Notes under the pieces: model-generated
Told to the model about the DNA's origin: nothing
Database searches by the model: none
The model's input: the letters and a program-made list of their open reading frames with translations, nothing else
Shown: one piece after another, positions 8,404-16,714 of the stretch
Position numbering within the stretch: position 1 is the stretch's first letter
How the letters are laid out: every line of letters begins with the position of its first letter
Source of the DNA: JBAXHO01 sp037138855
Lineage (GTDB): Bacteria > Patescibacteriota > Dojkabacteria > B142 > OLB20
NCBI GenBank assembly: GCA_037138855.1
Contig: JBAXHO010000006.1
Location: forward strand, 1-41,719
Length of the DNA: 41,719 bases
Reading direction: 5' to 3'
Made by a program: the position numbers and the translations under genes

Positions 8404-8456
8404 GAGACGACGACGTCTCTCCTATAACCCAGCAGGGGTTACAGATCTGCAACCCC
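8404..8456. repeat. Nested palindromes, including a BglII-centred palindromic repeat
   Basis: GAGACG-acga-CGTCTC (8404-8419) is followed by AACCC-agcag-GGGTT (8427-8440) and then by a 22-base palindrome with GGGGTT at one end, CAGATCTG in the centre and AACCCC at the other end (8435-8456, one mismatched pair). Each element is followed by CTCC. The last one belongs to the family seen at 25550 and 27121. No T-run follows, so these are not classical terminators. Confidence 0.65.
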
Positions 8457-8484
8457 TCCATGTTCACTACATTATTTTTTTTTA

Positions 8485-8512
8485 TCTTTACTTGATACTT
8501 AATACTTCATAC
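8485..8512. repeat. Heptamer tandem array (4 units)
   Basis: TCTTTAC, TTGATAC, TTAATAC and TTCATAC follow each other in one phase. This is the same NNN(A/C)TAC-type unit as at 5845 (first unit imperfect). It lies 29 bases after the palindromes of the same spacer. Further on, the spacer has ATATCCTATAGTT (8560-8572), which recurs at 41541 inside a long palindrome. Confidence 0.65.
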
Positions 8513-8639
8513 TTTCCCAATTTTACTACAGGATATATCTCTTATTTCAACTAAATATCCTATAGTTCACTTACAACAATTTTTCCGATTTGCTGTCTAC
8601 CTCTAGATACGGTATATTTAAAAATCACCATACATAATA

Positions 8640-9884
8640 ATGAGAAAGAAAATTATTCTACCTACAATTATTGTTTTAATACTAGTGGTTTTATTAAAAC
8701 CAGTAATAATTTTTGCTCAATCACAACTCGATTCCAGCAATTATTCAATTGTTGATCCGGAAATAAATAATGGTGGAAGCATTTCAGAAAGTAGCAATTA
8801 CAGTCTTTTAAATGCTCTGGCAAATCCTTTTTCAGAAGCAAGAACTTTGTCTACATCTTATGAAATGAAGACAGGATTTCCCAATGGAATTTTAGCCAAT
8901 GTACCTATTATTCGTTGTGCAGAAACTTCAACTATTTCTGGTACAACTCAATGCAGCTATTTTCCAAATGCAAACGGGGCAATCGGTGAATGTGGTACAC
9001 CCGGATGCTATAACAGGGCTAAAGTAGAAATTGACTCTCAAAATAATCCGCTGGATACTCTATATATAGTAAAATTAATCAATAATAAAAATAATCAGAT
9101 CTACTACCTACAAAGTGATCACTCGATTAGCGCTACACTGGGCGTAGAAGATCTTCTTACTAAATGTAGTATTGAGGGACGTGATGCTAATGATCCTGCT
9201 TGTGATACAAATGCTGATGCTGCCTGGGATGTTGGTCTACAACGATATAATATTTTTTCCCTTGTCCCAAATACCTCATATACTGTTAGTATCGCAGCAA
9301 TAAATGGCGATTTCACCCAAACTCGCTTTAGTGATACAAAAACATTTAGCACTGTGAATATGTCAATTAGTCTGGATCTGGATATTGCAGCAATTGATAG
9401 CGAAAGTAATGGACCATATCGTATCAATCTCGGTACAATTCCTTTCACCAAAGTTACCACTGCTACTAATAAAATATGGGTTGATATTTCTACCAATGCC
9501 ATCAACGGAGTAAATGTCTATGTGAAAGATCTAAATAACGGTTTGTATGGTGCAATAGGTAATGAAACAATTCCTTCTGAAAATGAAGATTTGGCAATAG
9601 ATCCAAATAGTAATGGTGGGTTTGGCCTGAAAATTTCATCTTATAATCAGAGTAGTTTAGGTCCACTTTTACCTGGAACGGTGTATAATACATCTGGAAG
9701 TTCCATAGTAGGTGCTGTATCAACTACTCCGCAAATTATCCTTTTTACTAATTCCAACAGTGGAAATCAAGGACAAATTGCTTCAGGACGTGCTTCTATC
9801 AGTTTAATGGCTAGATCCAGTGTCCAACATAAAACTGATTTAGTTAGCGATACTTTAACTTTTATTTGTCTAGGAAATTTTTAA
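8640..9884 (+). CDS. Secreted surface protein with SSNY motifs and a fibronectin-III-like region
   Basis: The 414-residue protein begins with a clear signal peptide: MRKK, a hydrophobic core to about residue 24, then FAQS. The mature start has two SSNYS motifs (about 32-36 and 51-55) around a Gly/Asn-rich link and a later S-Y-x-M-K-T-G-F motif. This combination often opens secreted proteins of Patescibacteria. Residues 90-130 contain five or six cysteines that could form disulfides, and residues 120-230 look like a fibronectin-type beta sandwich (for example TSYTVSIAAING). There is no C-terminal anchor, so it is probably released or held by its neighbour. The stop codon and the next start are one base apart, indicating translational coupling. 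Function unknown. Confidence 0.8.
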   Translation: MRKKIILPTIIVLILVVLLKPVIIFAQSQLDSSNYSIVDPEINNGGSISESSNYSLLNALANPFSEARTLSTSYEMKTGFPNGILANVPIIRCAETSTISGTTQCSYFPNANGAIGECGTPGCYNRAKVEIDSQNNPLDTLYIVKLINNKNNQIYYLQSDHSISATLGVEDLLTKCSIEGRDANDPACDTNADAAWDVGLQRYNIFSLVPNTSYTVSIAAINGDFTQTRFSDTKTFSTVNMSISLDLDIAAIDSESNGPYRINLGTIPFTKVTTATNKIWVDISTNAINGVNVYVKDLNNGLYGAIGNETIPSENEDLAIDPNSNGGFGLKISSYNQSSLGPLLPGTVYNTSGSSIVGAVSTTPQIILFTNSNSGNQGQIASGRASISLMARSSVQHKTDLVSDTLTFICLGNF

Positions 9885-9885
9885 A

Positions 9886-10788
9886 ATGCAAAACAAACAT
9901 TTTATTTCTTGTGTTACAGCGATAAGTATCCTTATTATGCTGTTGCCAGGCAAAGTCCAAGCTCAAGAAACTACTCCATCTGGAGCAATTACCATTTCTC
10001 CAAGTGTAAATTATATATATGAAAATGATTATCGTAAGGATATTACCATTACAGTTAAAAATGACTCTACTGAAAAAATCACTTTTAATTTGATCGAAAA
10101 ATCTCTAGAAGCTATCAAACTTGGAGAATCACAACTACAAATAGGAGATTCAAAAAATTATTTAATAATTAAATCAGCAAATCTAACACTCGAACCACAA
10201 ACAGAAGGAACTGTGATAGTTTCAGTAAAATCAAGTGTGAAAACATATGATTACTATCCTGCTTTAATGTTTGAAATTCAAGATGCTGCTCAAAAAGATA
10301 AGTTAAACCTCAATGCAGAAATCTACTCATTATTTATACTACAAAACAAAACTGGTGAGTTAGCAATAGATCTAAATACTGCAGTAAAAAAAGATTTGCC
10401 TTTTGTCTATGCCAAAAATATGGAATTTGACGGAAAAATAATTAATACAGGACAAAAGTTTTTTGATCCCCAAGGTTCAATTACTATTACTAAAGCAGGT
10501 AAGTCAGTATATGAAAAACAAATTACTACTGAAATTGCTGGAATGTTATACCCCAACAAGGAACGAATATTTTCACTCAAATGGCAACCATCATTATCAT
10601 TATTAAATAGAATCGGTGTCTATGAAGTCACTACTCAAGTGAAACCATCTCCCTATGAAGAACAAACTACACAAAAAATAACTGTCGTCTATATACCACA
10701 GGAAATTCTCATTTCTGGAGCTAGTGTATTAGGATTATTGATCATCGGATTTTTAGCTTGGACATTTATTCCTAGAAAGAAAAAATAA
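9886..10788 (+). CDS. Membrane-anchored extracytoplasmic protein, DUF916/WxL-interacting-like
   Basis: The 300-residue protein has an N-terminal signal peptide (residues 5-27, ending VQAQE). A long beta-rich extracellular part follows, then one C-terminal transmembrane helix (about 273-293, LISGASVLGLLIIGFLAWTF), closing with a basic PRKKK stop-transfer. The region 33-150 (ITISPSVNYIYENDYRKDIT, then a YPALMFEI strand) resembles the chaperone-like Ig fold of DUF916 proteins, which bind other surface proteins. With the gene upstream it forms a two-gene unit: a secreted protein and an anchor that may hold it. The family assignment is tentative; the topology is clear. Confidence 0.75.
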   Translation: MQNKHFISCVTAISILIMLLPGKVQAQETTPSGAITISPSVNYIYENDYRKDITITVKNDSTEKITFNLIEKSLEAIKLGESQLQIGDSKNYLIIKSANLTLEPQTEGTVIVSVKSSVKTYDYYPALMFEIQDAAQKDKLNLNAEIYSLFILQNKTGELAIDLNTAVKKDLPFVYAKNMEFDGKIINTGQKFFDPQGSITITKAGKSVYEKQITTEIAGMLYPNKERIFSLKWQPSLSLLNRIGVYEVTTQVKPSPYEEQTTQKITVVYIPQEILISGASVLGLLIIGFLAWTFIPRKKK

Positions 10789-10982
10789 TTACAGATCTCA
10801 AAAAGCAAATTTGAATAGAATTAGCAAGTAAAAGGAAAGGAAAAGAGAATTGTTAGCAACGGAATTAAAAGAGTGATAATGTTTGATCATTATCTATTAT
10901 TATCTTAGTTTCAAGCCATTTTATTTAAATTCTATCAGTCAACACAGTAGGCTGCTAGAATATTAATTTTGAAAATCGAATT

Positions 10983-12599
10983 ATGAAAAAAATTGTTATT
11001 GGAAAAATAATCGCTCTTAATCCTATTAATAATAACCTTCAACAAGCAAGTATCAATCTGGGAGATGAAACCATCACTCTGGTAACCGGAGCACCTAATG
11101 TCCGTTTATTGCAACTTGTAGCAGTTGCTTTGCCCGGTGCTGAAATCTTTGATATAAAATCACAAAAAATGGTTACTGTAATAACGAAGAAATTCGAAGA
11201 TGTCATTTCAGCAGGCGTTTTAGCAAGTGGAAAAGAATTAGGAATAAATAACGATCATTCTGGAATTCTTACATTTGATAGTTCCTACCAGCCAGGCGAC
11301 GTAATTGATACAAATATACTTTCCCATAATCCTCGCTGGAATAAATATTTGAAATTAAATCAGCTAAAAGAACCACAGATGGATGTAATAATTGATCCAA
11401 TTTTAATCGAACAAGTTTTAACTCGTGGAGTTAAAGAAATTTTTCCCGGTAAAGCAGCCTTGAAACAATTAATGTTAAGTGGCAAAAGATTAAAACTTTA
11501 TACTGGAATTGACCCAACTGCCAATTTCATTCATATGGGACATTTTATCTGGATGAAAAAACTGGCTGAATTTCAAAAACTAGGACATCAAGTAATTTTT
11601 CTAATCGGTGGTTTCACTGCTATGGTAGGTGATCCAGATAAACAATATACCAGGGAGCCACTTACCAAAGATCAAGTTTGGGCAAATTTTCAAAGTTATC
11701 AAAAAACTGCTGCTAATATATTAGATTTTGACTGGGAAGCAAATCCAATTACAATATTAAATAATTTTGACTGGTTATCAAAAATTACTTTAGAAGACTG
11801 GTTACAAATCATGAGCAGCGTCACTATGCAACACATACTCTCTCATGATATGTTCAAAAAACGACTGGTCGAGGAACAGCCAATTCGCCTTCACGAACTA
11901 TCTTATCCATTGATGCAAGGCTTTGACTGTGTCGCTATGAATGTTGATCTGGAAGTGGGTGGTAGCGATCAAACTTTTAATATGTTAACTGGCCGAATTT
12001 TGGCACGCGAGCTGATTAATAAAGAAAAATTTGTCCTAACCTTGAAATTACTTACTGACACCAGTGGTAAAAAAATGGGAAAAACAACTGGCAATGCTAT
12101 TTCATCCAATGATAGCCCTGAAAATATGTATGGTAAAGTCATGGCCTGGGCTGATAATATGATTTTCCAAGGTTTCGAATTACTGACAGATGAGAATTTA
12201 AAAGAATTTTCAGAAAAGAATATTGCTGCAGATCCCATGCAATTTAAAAAGATCCTGGCCAAAACAATAGTTTCTAAACTAAAAACTAAAGCTGCTGCCG
12301 AGCAAGCTGCTGAATTCTTTACCAAAACCGTACAGCAAAAAGAAGCACCGACAGATATTCGCATAATCAAGCGTGAAGAATTACTAAATCTCAATAACAA
12401 ACAAATAACATCACTTGTGAAAAATTTGTTATCAATTACTGCATTAACAAATAGTAATGCAGAAGCTAAAAGATTAATCATAGGTGGAGCAGTGTGGATC
12501 AATAATGAAAAATTCTTAGATCCCAACCAGACTGTGGAATTAAACAAAATCGAAATGATTAAAGCAGGCAAACGTAACTGGTTGAAAATTATTGACTAA
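10983..12599 (+). CDS. tyrS: Tyrosyl-tRNA synthetase with an N-terminal PheT-like tRNA-binding domain
   Basis: The core is class I TyrRS, which attaches tyrosine to tRNA-Tyr. GIDPTANFIHMGH has the HIGH box as H184-M-G-H187, GGSDQTFNM recognises substrate, and the KMSKS box is K364-M-G-K-T368. The C-terminus (about 470-538) is an S4-like RNA-binding domain ending in AKRLIIGGAVWINNEKFLD. The unusual part is residues 1-110: VIGKIIALNP, LVTGAPNVR, VALPGAEI, SAGVLASGKELGI, GILTF and PGDVI. They follow the EMAP-II/PheT N-terminal OB-fold tRNA-binding domain in order. Residues 110-135 form a linker. At 538 residues it is over 100 longer than ordinary bacterial TyrRS. The ATG at 10983 belongs to the first strand of the OB domain, so the extension is not a start error. 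Confidence 0.93.
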   Translation: MKKIVIGKIIALNPINNNLQQASINLGDETITLVTGAPNVRLLQLVAVALPGAEIFDIKSQKMVTVITKKFEDVISAGVLASGKELGINNDHSGILTFDSSYQPGDVIDTNILSHNPRWNKYLKLNQLKEPQMDVIIDPILIEQVLTRGVKEIFPGKAALKQLMLSGKRLKLYTGIDPTANFIHMGHFIWMKKLAEFQKLGHQVIFLIGGFTAMVGDPDKQYTREPLTKDQVWANFQSYQKTAANILDFDWEANPITILNNFDWLSKITLEDWLQIMSSVTMQHILSHDMFKKRLVEEQPIRLHELSYPLMQGFDCVAMNVDLEVGGSDQTFNMLTGRILARELINKEKFVLTLKLLTDTSGKKMGKTTGNAISSNDSPENMYGKVMAWADNMIFQGFELLTDENLKEFSEKNIAADPMQFKKILAKTIVSKLKTKAAAEQAAEFFTKTVQQKEAPTDIRIIKREELLNLNNKQITSLVKNLLSITALTNSNAEAKRLIIGGAVWINNEKFLDPNQTVELNKIEMIKAGKRNWLKIID

Positions 12600-12642
12600 A
12601 TATGAATTATAGTTATAATTATTTTTTCTTAACAATTTTATT

Positions 12643-12744
12643 ATGCATCTAACAAAAAAACTAAAAAAAGTCATCTGGTTCATTGTAATAATTGCTATGG
12701 TCTTTATGATGTTTGCCCCGGTATTGACTACTTTGATTAAATAA
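12643..12744 (+). CDS. 33-residue single-helix membrane protein
   Basis: From the ATG at 12643 the frame reads MHLTKKLKK, a hydrophobic helix (VIWFIVIIAMVFMMFAPVL) and TTLIK, then TAA. A positively charged N-terminus and one membrane span are plain. The frame ends four bases before the recG start, so it may be cotranscribed and translationally coupled. No family recognised. A weak A/T hairpin with a T-run (12605-12630) separates it from tyrS. Confidence 0.5.
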   Translation: MHLTKKLKKVIWFIVIIAMVFMMFAPVLTTLIK

Positions 12745-12748
12745 TAAC

Positions 12749-14710
12749 GTGCTTCTTACAGATCCAGTCAACCAAATTCCTTTAATCGGGAAAAGTTACC
12801 TTAGCAAATTAGAACGTTTGGAAATTTTTTCAATTGCGGACTTACTCTATCATTTTCCAGTAAAATATCTTGATACTTCAGAAATATTTCCACTAAAAGA
12901 ACTTTCCCATACTGATAAAAAAACAATAATCGCAAAATTGACTTCATTGCAAAATATCAGATTACGCAATAGAAAAACAATGCAGAAAGCAATAATTTCC
13001 GACTCCGAAACAGCTATTGAAGTCATTTGGTACAACCAACCTTTTATTAAAAATAATTTAAAGCTGGATACTCAATACTATTTTTATGGGAAACTAAATA
13101 TCAATTCTCTCAAGCCTCAACTGATTTCACCTGCATATCAACTTTATGATGCAGAAAAACCCAACATTCATCTTGGGGCAATTGTGCCTGTATACTCATT
13201 AACTAAAGGAATTTCAAACAAATGGTTACGGAGCAGATTACATTATTTAATTGAACATCTTAAAAATTTTTCAGATCTTAATGAATTTTTTCCAGATCAA
13301 ATTAGAAATAAATATCAACTCATTTCCAGTATAGCTGCTTTAAAATTAATTCATTTCCCCAGCGATCTAGAAAATTTACAAGCAAGTCGTCGACGTTTAG
13401 CTTTTGAAGAACTGGTAAATATTCAACTACAGCTTCTTGCTGAAAAGAAAAAACATTTTTTATCAAAAGGACCAGAAATCAGCTTTAACCATGAAGCAAT
13501 TAATCATTTTATTACAAATTTACCATTTCAACTAAATCAATCACAGCAGCTTGCTATCCAAGATATTTATGAGGATTTCCAGCATTCATATCCAATGCAA
13601 CGCTTATTACAGGGAGATGTAGGAAGTGGTAAAACAATTGTCGCAATTCTAAGTATGCTCCCGGTTTTACAATCCGGATTTCAAGTTGTTTTTTTGGCTC
13701 CTACAGCAGTATTAGCAAATCAACACTATCAATTATTACAACAAATAATCCCTAAAAAGTATCAGGTAGCCTTAATTACAGCAGCAACAAGCAAGAAGAG
13801 TCAGAGTAAACTTAAAACAGATATTATTATTGGTACGCATGCTATACTATTTCATAAGAATACTTTGATCCATAAATTGGGCATCGTCATCATCGATGAA
13901 CAACACAAATTTGGCGTAAAGCAAAGGAGAGATTTACTACAGCTAGAAAATAGTAGCATAATACCACACTTCCTCTATCTTACAGCAACACCGATTCCAA
14001 GGACACTCGCCCAAACGCTCTTTGGAGATCGTGATGTCTCAGTAATCGACAAAATTGCAGGAAGAAAAAGTGTCCAAACAAGACTTGTTCCAGAAACAAA
14101 AAGAGCTGCTGCTATTACCTGGATCAAAGAACAAATTAAAAACCGTAATCAAGTCTTTTGGATTTGCCCATTAATTGAAGAAGATCCAGAAAGTGAGGCG
14201 AAATCAATTCTGACTTATTATGAAACTATTAAAAAAGAATTTTCCGGAATCAAAATCAAATTCCTCCATGGCAAGATGAAAAATACTGAAAAAGATCAGA
14301 TCCTAGAGGAATACAAAACAGCAAAATTTGCCATCTTACTTTCCACTACCGTAGTTGAAGTAGGAATTGATATCCCTCAAGCCAATCTAATGATTATCGA
14401 AAATGCTGAACGTTACGGTCTAGCGCAACTTCATCAATTACGAGGTAGAGTAGGGCGGAATAACCAGGAAGCCTGGTGTCTGCTTTTCGCAAGCAAAGAA
14501 GATAATCAACAAGCAATTATTCGGCTAAATTATTTTGCAGGAGAAGATAATGGTATTAAAATCGCCGAATTTGACCTAAAAAAAAGAGGACCGGGAGAAG
14601 TGTATGGAATAATTCAATCTGGTTTACCACAATTAAAAGTAGCTAATTTCACTAATCTAGCTCTGCTTAAAGAAACACGATTAATTGCACTGGAAATGCT
14701 GAAAAAATAA
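12749..14710 (+). CDS. recG: ATP-dependent DNA helicase RecG
   Basis: RecG remodels stalled replication forks and branch-migrates Holliday junctions. The 653-residue protein has the N-terminal wedge/OB region (about 50-160, with TDKKTIIAKLTSLQNIRLR). The SF2 helicase core follows: motif I GDVGSGKT, motif II as DEQH (VIIDEQHKFG), motif III TATPIPRT, and motif VI QLRGRVGR. It is somewhat shorter than the usual 680-700 residues. The start is GTG at 12749, right after the small membrane protein, and no better upstream codon exists. A 319-base spacer with palindromes follows. Confidence 0.96.
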   Translation: MLLTDPVNQIPLIGKSYLSKLERLEIFSIADLLYHFPVKYLDTSEIFPLKELSHTDKKTIIAKLTSLQNIRLRNRKTMQKAIISDSETAIEVIWYNQPFIKNNLKLDTQYYFYGKLNINSLKPQLISPAYQLYDAEKPNIHLGAIVPVYSLTKGISNKWLRSRLHYLIEHLKNFSDLNEFFPDQIRNKYQLISSIAALKLIHFPSDLENLQASRRRLAFEELVNIQLQLLAEKKKHFLSKGPEISFNHEAINHFITNLPFQLNQSQQLAIQDIYEDFQHSYPMQRLLQGDVGSGKTIVAILSMLPVLQSGFQVVFLAPTAVLANQHYQLLQQIIPKKYQVALITAATSKKSQSKLKTDIIIGTHAILFHKNTLIHKLGIVIIDEQHKFGVKQRRDLLQLENSSIIPHFLYLTATPIPRTLAQTLFGDRDVSVIDKIAGRKSVQTRLVPETKRAAAITWIKEQIKNRNQVFWICPLIEEDPESEAKSILTYYETIKKEFSGIKIKFLHGKMKNTEKDQILEEYKTAKFAILLSTTVVEVGIDIPQANLMIIENAERYGLAQLHQLRGRVGRNNQEAWCLLFASKEDNQQAIIRLNYFAGEDNGIKIAEFDLKKRGPGEVYGIIQSGLPQLKVANFTNLALLKETRLIALEMLKK

Positions 14711-14886
14711 TAATTTATCTTTCAATAAATAGTTGCATTCTATTTTAATTTCCTACTAAAACCTACTTTAAAGATATTTTATTGTTATTGATAAAATTTT
14801 CTTTTTACAATATTAATCATTAAACCATTGGTATCAATAGTTTCTGTACTGCATGTAACTATTTAAATAATTCTGAAATAATGCTA

Positions 14887-14916
14887 CTACATTTAAAATG
14901 TAGTTAGATATCTAAC
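14887..14916. repeat. Two adjacent palindromes in the spacer after recG
   Basis: CTACATTTAAAATGTAG (14887-14903) is a palindrome around one central base. It runs directly into GTTAGATATCTAAC (14903-14916), a perfect 14-base palindrome. The 319-base spacer (14711-15029) holds these and a heptamer array and otherwise shows no gene. Without a T-run these are not standard terminators. Confidence 0.5.
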
Positions 14917-14997
14917 TTACACATACTATTATTTGTCAAACAAATTCTTCTTATCATTACTCGTAACACTTTGCATCCCACTATAATTCATGTAAAA

Positions 14998-15018
14998 TTA
15001 CTACTTGATACTTGATAC
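14998..15018. repeat. Heptamer tandem array (3 units), identical to 25515-25535
   Basis: TTACTAC, TTGATAC and TTGATAC are in one phase, 12 bases before the start of the methyltransferase gene. The same 21 bases occur exactly at 25515-25535. Confidence 0.7.
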
Positions 15019-15029
15019 TTTTTCTTCTC

Positions 15030-15494
15030 ATGCACCACATTACCATCGTACTCGAAAACATCCGTTCTGCTTTAAATGTCGGAGCCATTATGCGTACCTG
15101 TGATGCAGCTGCTGTAGAGAAATTATTCTTATTAGGTATCACTCCTTATCCGCCCCACAATAAAATTCCCAAAACAGCATTGGGCGCTGAAAATTCAATA
15201 AAATGGGAATATATCAAAGAGTATCAAAATTTTGAATTTTTACCTAAACAACCAACTCTTGGTATCGAAATTGTAAAAAATGCAAAGAATCTCTTTGATT
15301 TTAATTTTCCAAAACCTTGTACAATTATCTTTGGCAATGAAATATCCGGAATTTCTCCTCAGATGCTTCAAATCTGTGATCAAATCATTAAAATCCCGAT
15401 GTATGGGAGCAAAGAATCGTTAAATGTTGCTACTTCGGCTGGAATTATAATATATAATATTATTAATCAATGGCATCATGATCAGAATAATTAG
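15030..15494 (+). CDS. SpoU/TrmH-family RNA methyltransferase
   Basis: The protein has the knotted SPOUT fold of SAM-dependent 2'-O-methyltransferases acting on tRNA or rRNA. Motif 1 is NIRSALNVGAIMRTCDA, motif 2 is FGNEISGIS, and motif 3 is IPMYGSKESLNVATSAGI, which carries the conserved SLNV(A)xS. At 154 residues it is a minimal form like TrmL, without an RNA-binding extension, but the exact target base is not decidable. The ATG at 15030 precedes the first strand; a non-ATG start at 15012 would add six residues from the heptamer array and is rejected. It overlaps rsmD by 17 bases. Confidence 0.92.
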   Translation: MHHITIVLENIRSALNVGAIMRTCDAAAVEKLFLLGITPYPPHNKIPKTALGAENSIKWEYIKEYQNFEFLPKQPTLGIEIVKNAKNLFDFNFPKPCTIIFGNEISGISPQMLQICDQIIKIPMYGSKESLNVATSAGIIIYNIINQWHHDQNN

Positions 15495-16014
15495 TGGAAC
15501 TAAAAAAAATCTTCAGTTAGCAGTCGCTCCCAATGTGACTAGACCTTTAACTGATCGCATCAAAGCCTCAATTTTCGATTTGATTCGTGAATTTATTCCA
15601 AATAATTTTGTACTCGATATTTTTGCCGGTAGTGGTGCTTTTGGTTTGGAATGCCTGAGTAGAGGAGCTTTACATGCTGATTTCGTAGAAAATGATGCTA
15701 CTGCTATTCAAATAATTTTTCAAAATATTCAAAAAGCAAAATTCCAATTAAGTAGCAATGTTTACGAAACAAATGCAGAACAATTTTTGAAATCAACTAA
15801 AAACCGCTATCGCCTAGTTTTCCTTGATCCGCCATTCAATTTACTTGAGAAGAGTAGCTATTTACCATTGGTTGCCAAGATTATCGAACCAAATGCTTTA
15901 GTAATATTACGTATTCCAGTCAAAGAAAACTGGGAGGATCCAAGGGCACTGGCTCTCACACAAGTTTATCAAAAAAAATACGGTGAAAGTCTGGTTGCTT
16001 TTTACAGGAATTAG
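15478..16014 (+). CDS. rsmD: 16S rRNA (guanine-N2)-methyltransferase RsmD
   Basis: RsmD methylates G966 (E. coli numbering) of 16S rRNA during 30S assembly. The 178-residue protein begins MIRIISGTKKNLQL and contains the RP-T-D-R-I-K-S-like segment (VTRPLTDRIKASIFDLI), the SAM-binding VLDIFAGSGAFGLECLSRGA and the catalytic LDPPF (N-DPPF/Y motif type). Its start overlaps the end of the SpoU-type gene, so the two RNA methyltransferases are probably translated from one message. It is followed by rpmF after 46 bases. Confidence 0.94.
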   Translation: MIRIISGTKKNLQLAVAPNVTRPLTDRIKASIFDLIREFIPNNFVLDIFAGSGAFGLECLSRGALHADFVENDATAIQIIFQNIQKAKFQLSSNVYETNAEQFLKSTKNRYRLVFLDPPFNLLEKSSYLPLVAKIIEPNALVILRIPVKENWEDPRALALTQVYQKKYGESLVAFYRN

Positions 16015-16060
16015 TATATAATTTAACGATAAAGATTTTTTAATTTAGTAACTAATTTAC

Positions 16061-16240
16061 ATGGGTGCTCTGCCAAAACGAAAACTTTCTAAACAGAGAA
16101 AAGGAAAAAGAAGATCACATCTTGCTCTAAAACCACCTACAATGTCCAAATGTCCTGAGTGTGGAAAAAATAAACTTCCTCATACAGTATGTCCGAATTG
16201 TGGTACTTACAAAAACGTGCAGGTTATTAATGTTGACTAA
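16061..16240 (+). CDS. rpmF: 50S ribosomal protein bL32
   Basis: The 59-residue protein starts MGALPKRKLSKQRKGKRRSH and carries a four-cysteine zinc ribbon, CPEC (about residues 31-34) and CPNC (44-47), the C+ form of bL32. It lies between rsmD and nusB. The C+ form usually indicates that no C-minus replacement is needed under normal zinc supply. Confidence 0.95.
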   Translation: MGALPKRKLSKQRKGKRRSHLALKPPTMSKCPECGKNKLPHTVCPNCGTYKNVQVINVD

Positions 16241-16249
16241 TACTCTCTA

Positions 16250-16714
16250 GTGAATGATATCAGACACAATGCCAGAATTATTGCACTTCAAAAGTTATTT
16301 GAAAGCAGTTTTCCTGGAATAATTCCACAAGATAATTCCGAACAGGGTTTTGCCTTTGATTCTCTAAAAGAATTGGATGAAATTTCAGATATTGATTCAT
16401 TATTAATCCAAAAATTACTTCTAGGTGTAATAAATAATTATCAATTAATTGATGAAATCATTTTCCAACTTGCTCCTGATTGGCCCATCAATAAAATTAA
16501 TAAAGTTGATCTGCAAATCTTACGCATAGCAATTCTAGAAGGATTTCTCGTGAAAATTACACCGGAAAAGGTAGCCATAAATGAAGCAATCGAACTAAGC
16601 AAAGAATTTAGTAATGAGCAATCACGTAGATTTGTAAATGGTGTCCTAGGTAATCTTTTAATCAATCAAAAAAAAATACTTACCGATGAAATCCTCAAAC
16701 GAATTAGTCACTAA
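16250..16714 (+). CDS. nusB: Transcription antitermination factor NusB
   Basis: NusB binds boxA RNA with S10 (NusE) during rRNA antitermination. The 154-residue protein shows the family's helical pattern: RHNARIIALQKLFESSF at the start, then INKVDLQILRIAILEGF, and ITPEKVAINEAIELSKEFSN with RRFVNGVLGNLL at the end. The start is GTG at 16250, nine bases after the rpmF stop, the first usable codon. The 3' end overlaps rnc by 29 bases, so translation of the two is probably coupled. Confidence 0.93.
   Translation: MNDIRHNARIIALQKLFESSFPGIIPQDNSEQGFAFDSLKELDEISDIDSLLIQKLLLGVINNYQLIDEIIFQLAPDWPINKINKVDLQILRIAILEGFLVKITPEKVAINEAIELSKEFSNEQSRRFVNGVLGNLLINQKKILTDEILKRISH

Noticed and set aside
9119..9505. 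128-residue minus-strand open frame inside the secreted protein gene
   Set aside because: Antisense shadow of a gene with signal peptide and coupled partner.
11969..12571. 200-residue minus-strand open frame inside tyrS
   Set aside because: Antisense to conserved TyrRS sequence; composition looks like a reverse-frame shadow.
12605..12630. A/T hairpin plus T-run as terminator of tyrS
   Set aside because: The stem is six or seven A-T pairs with a tiny loop, too weak to call.
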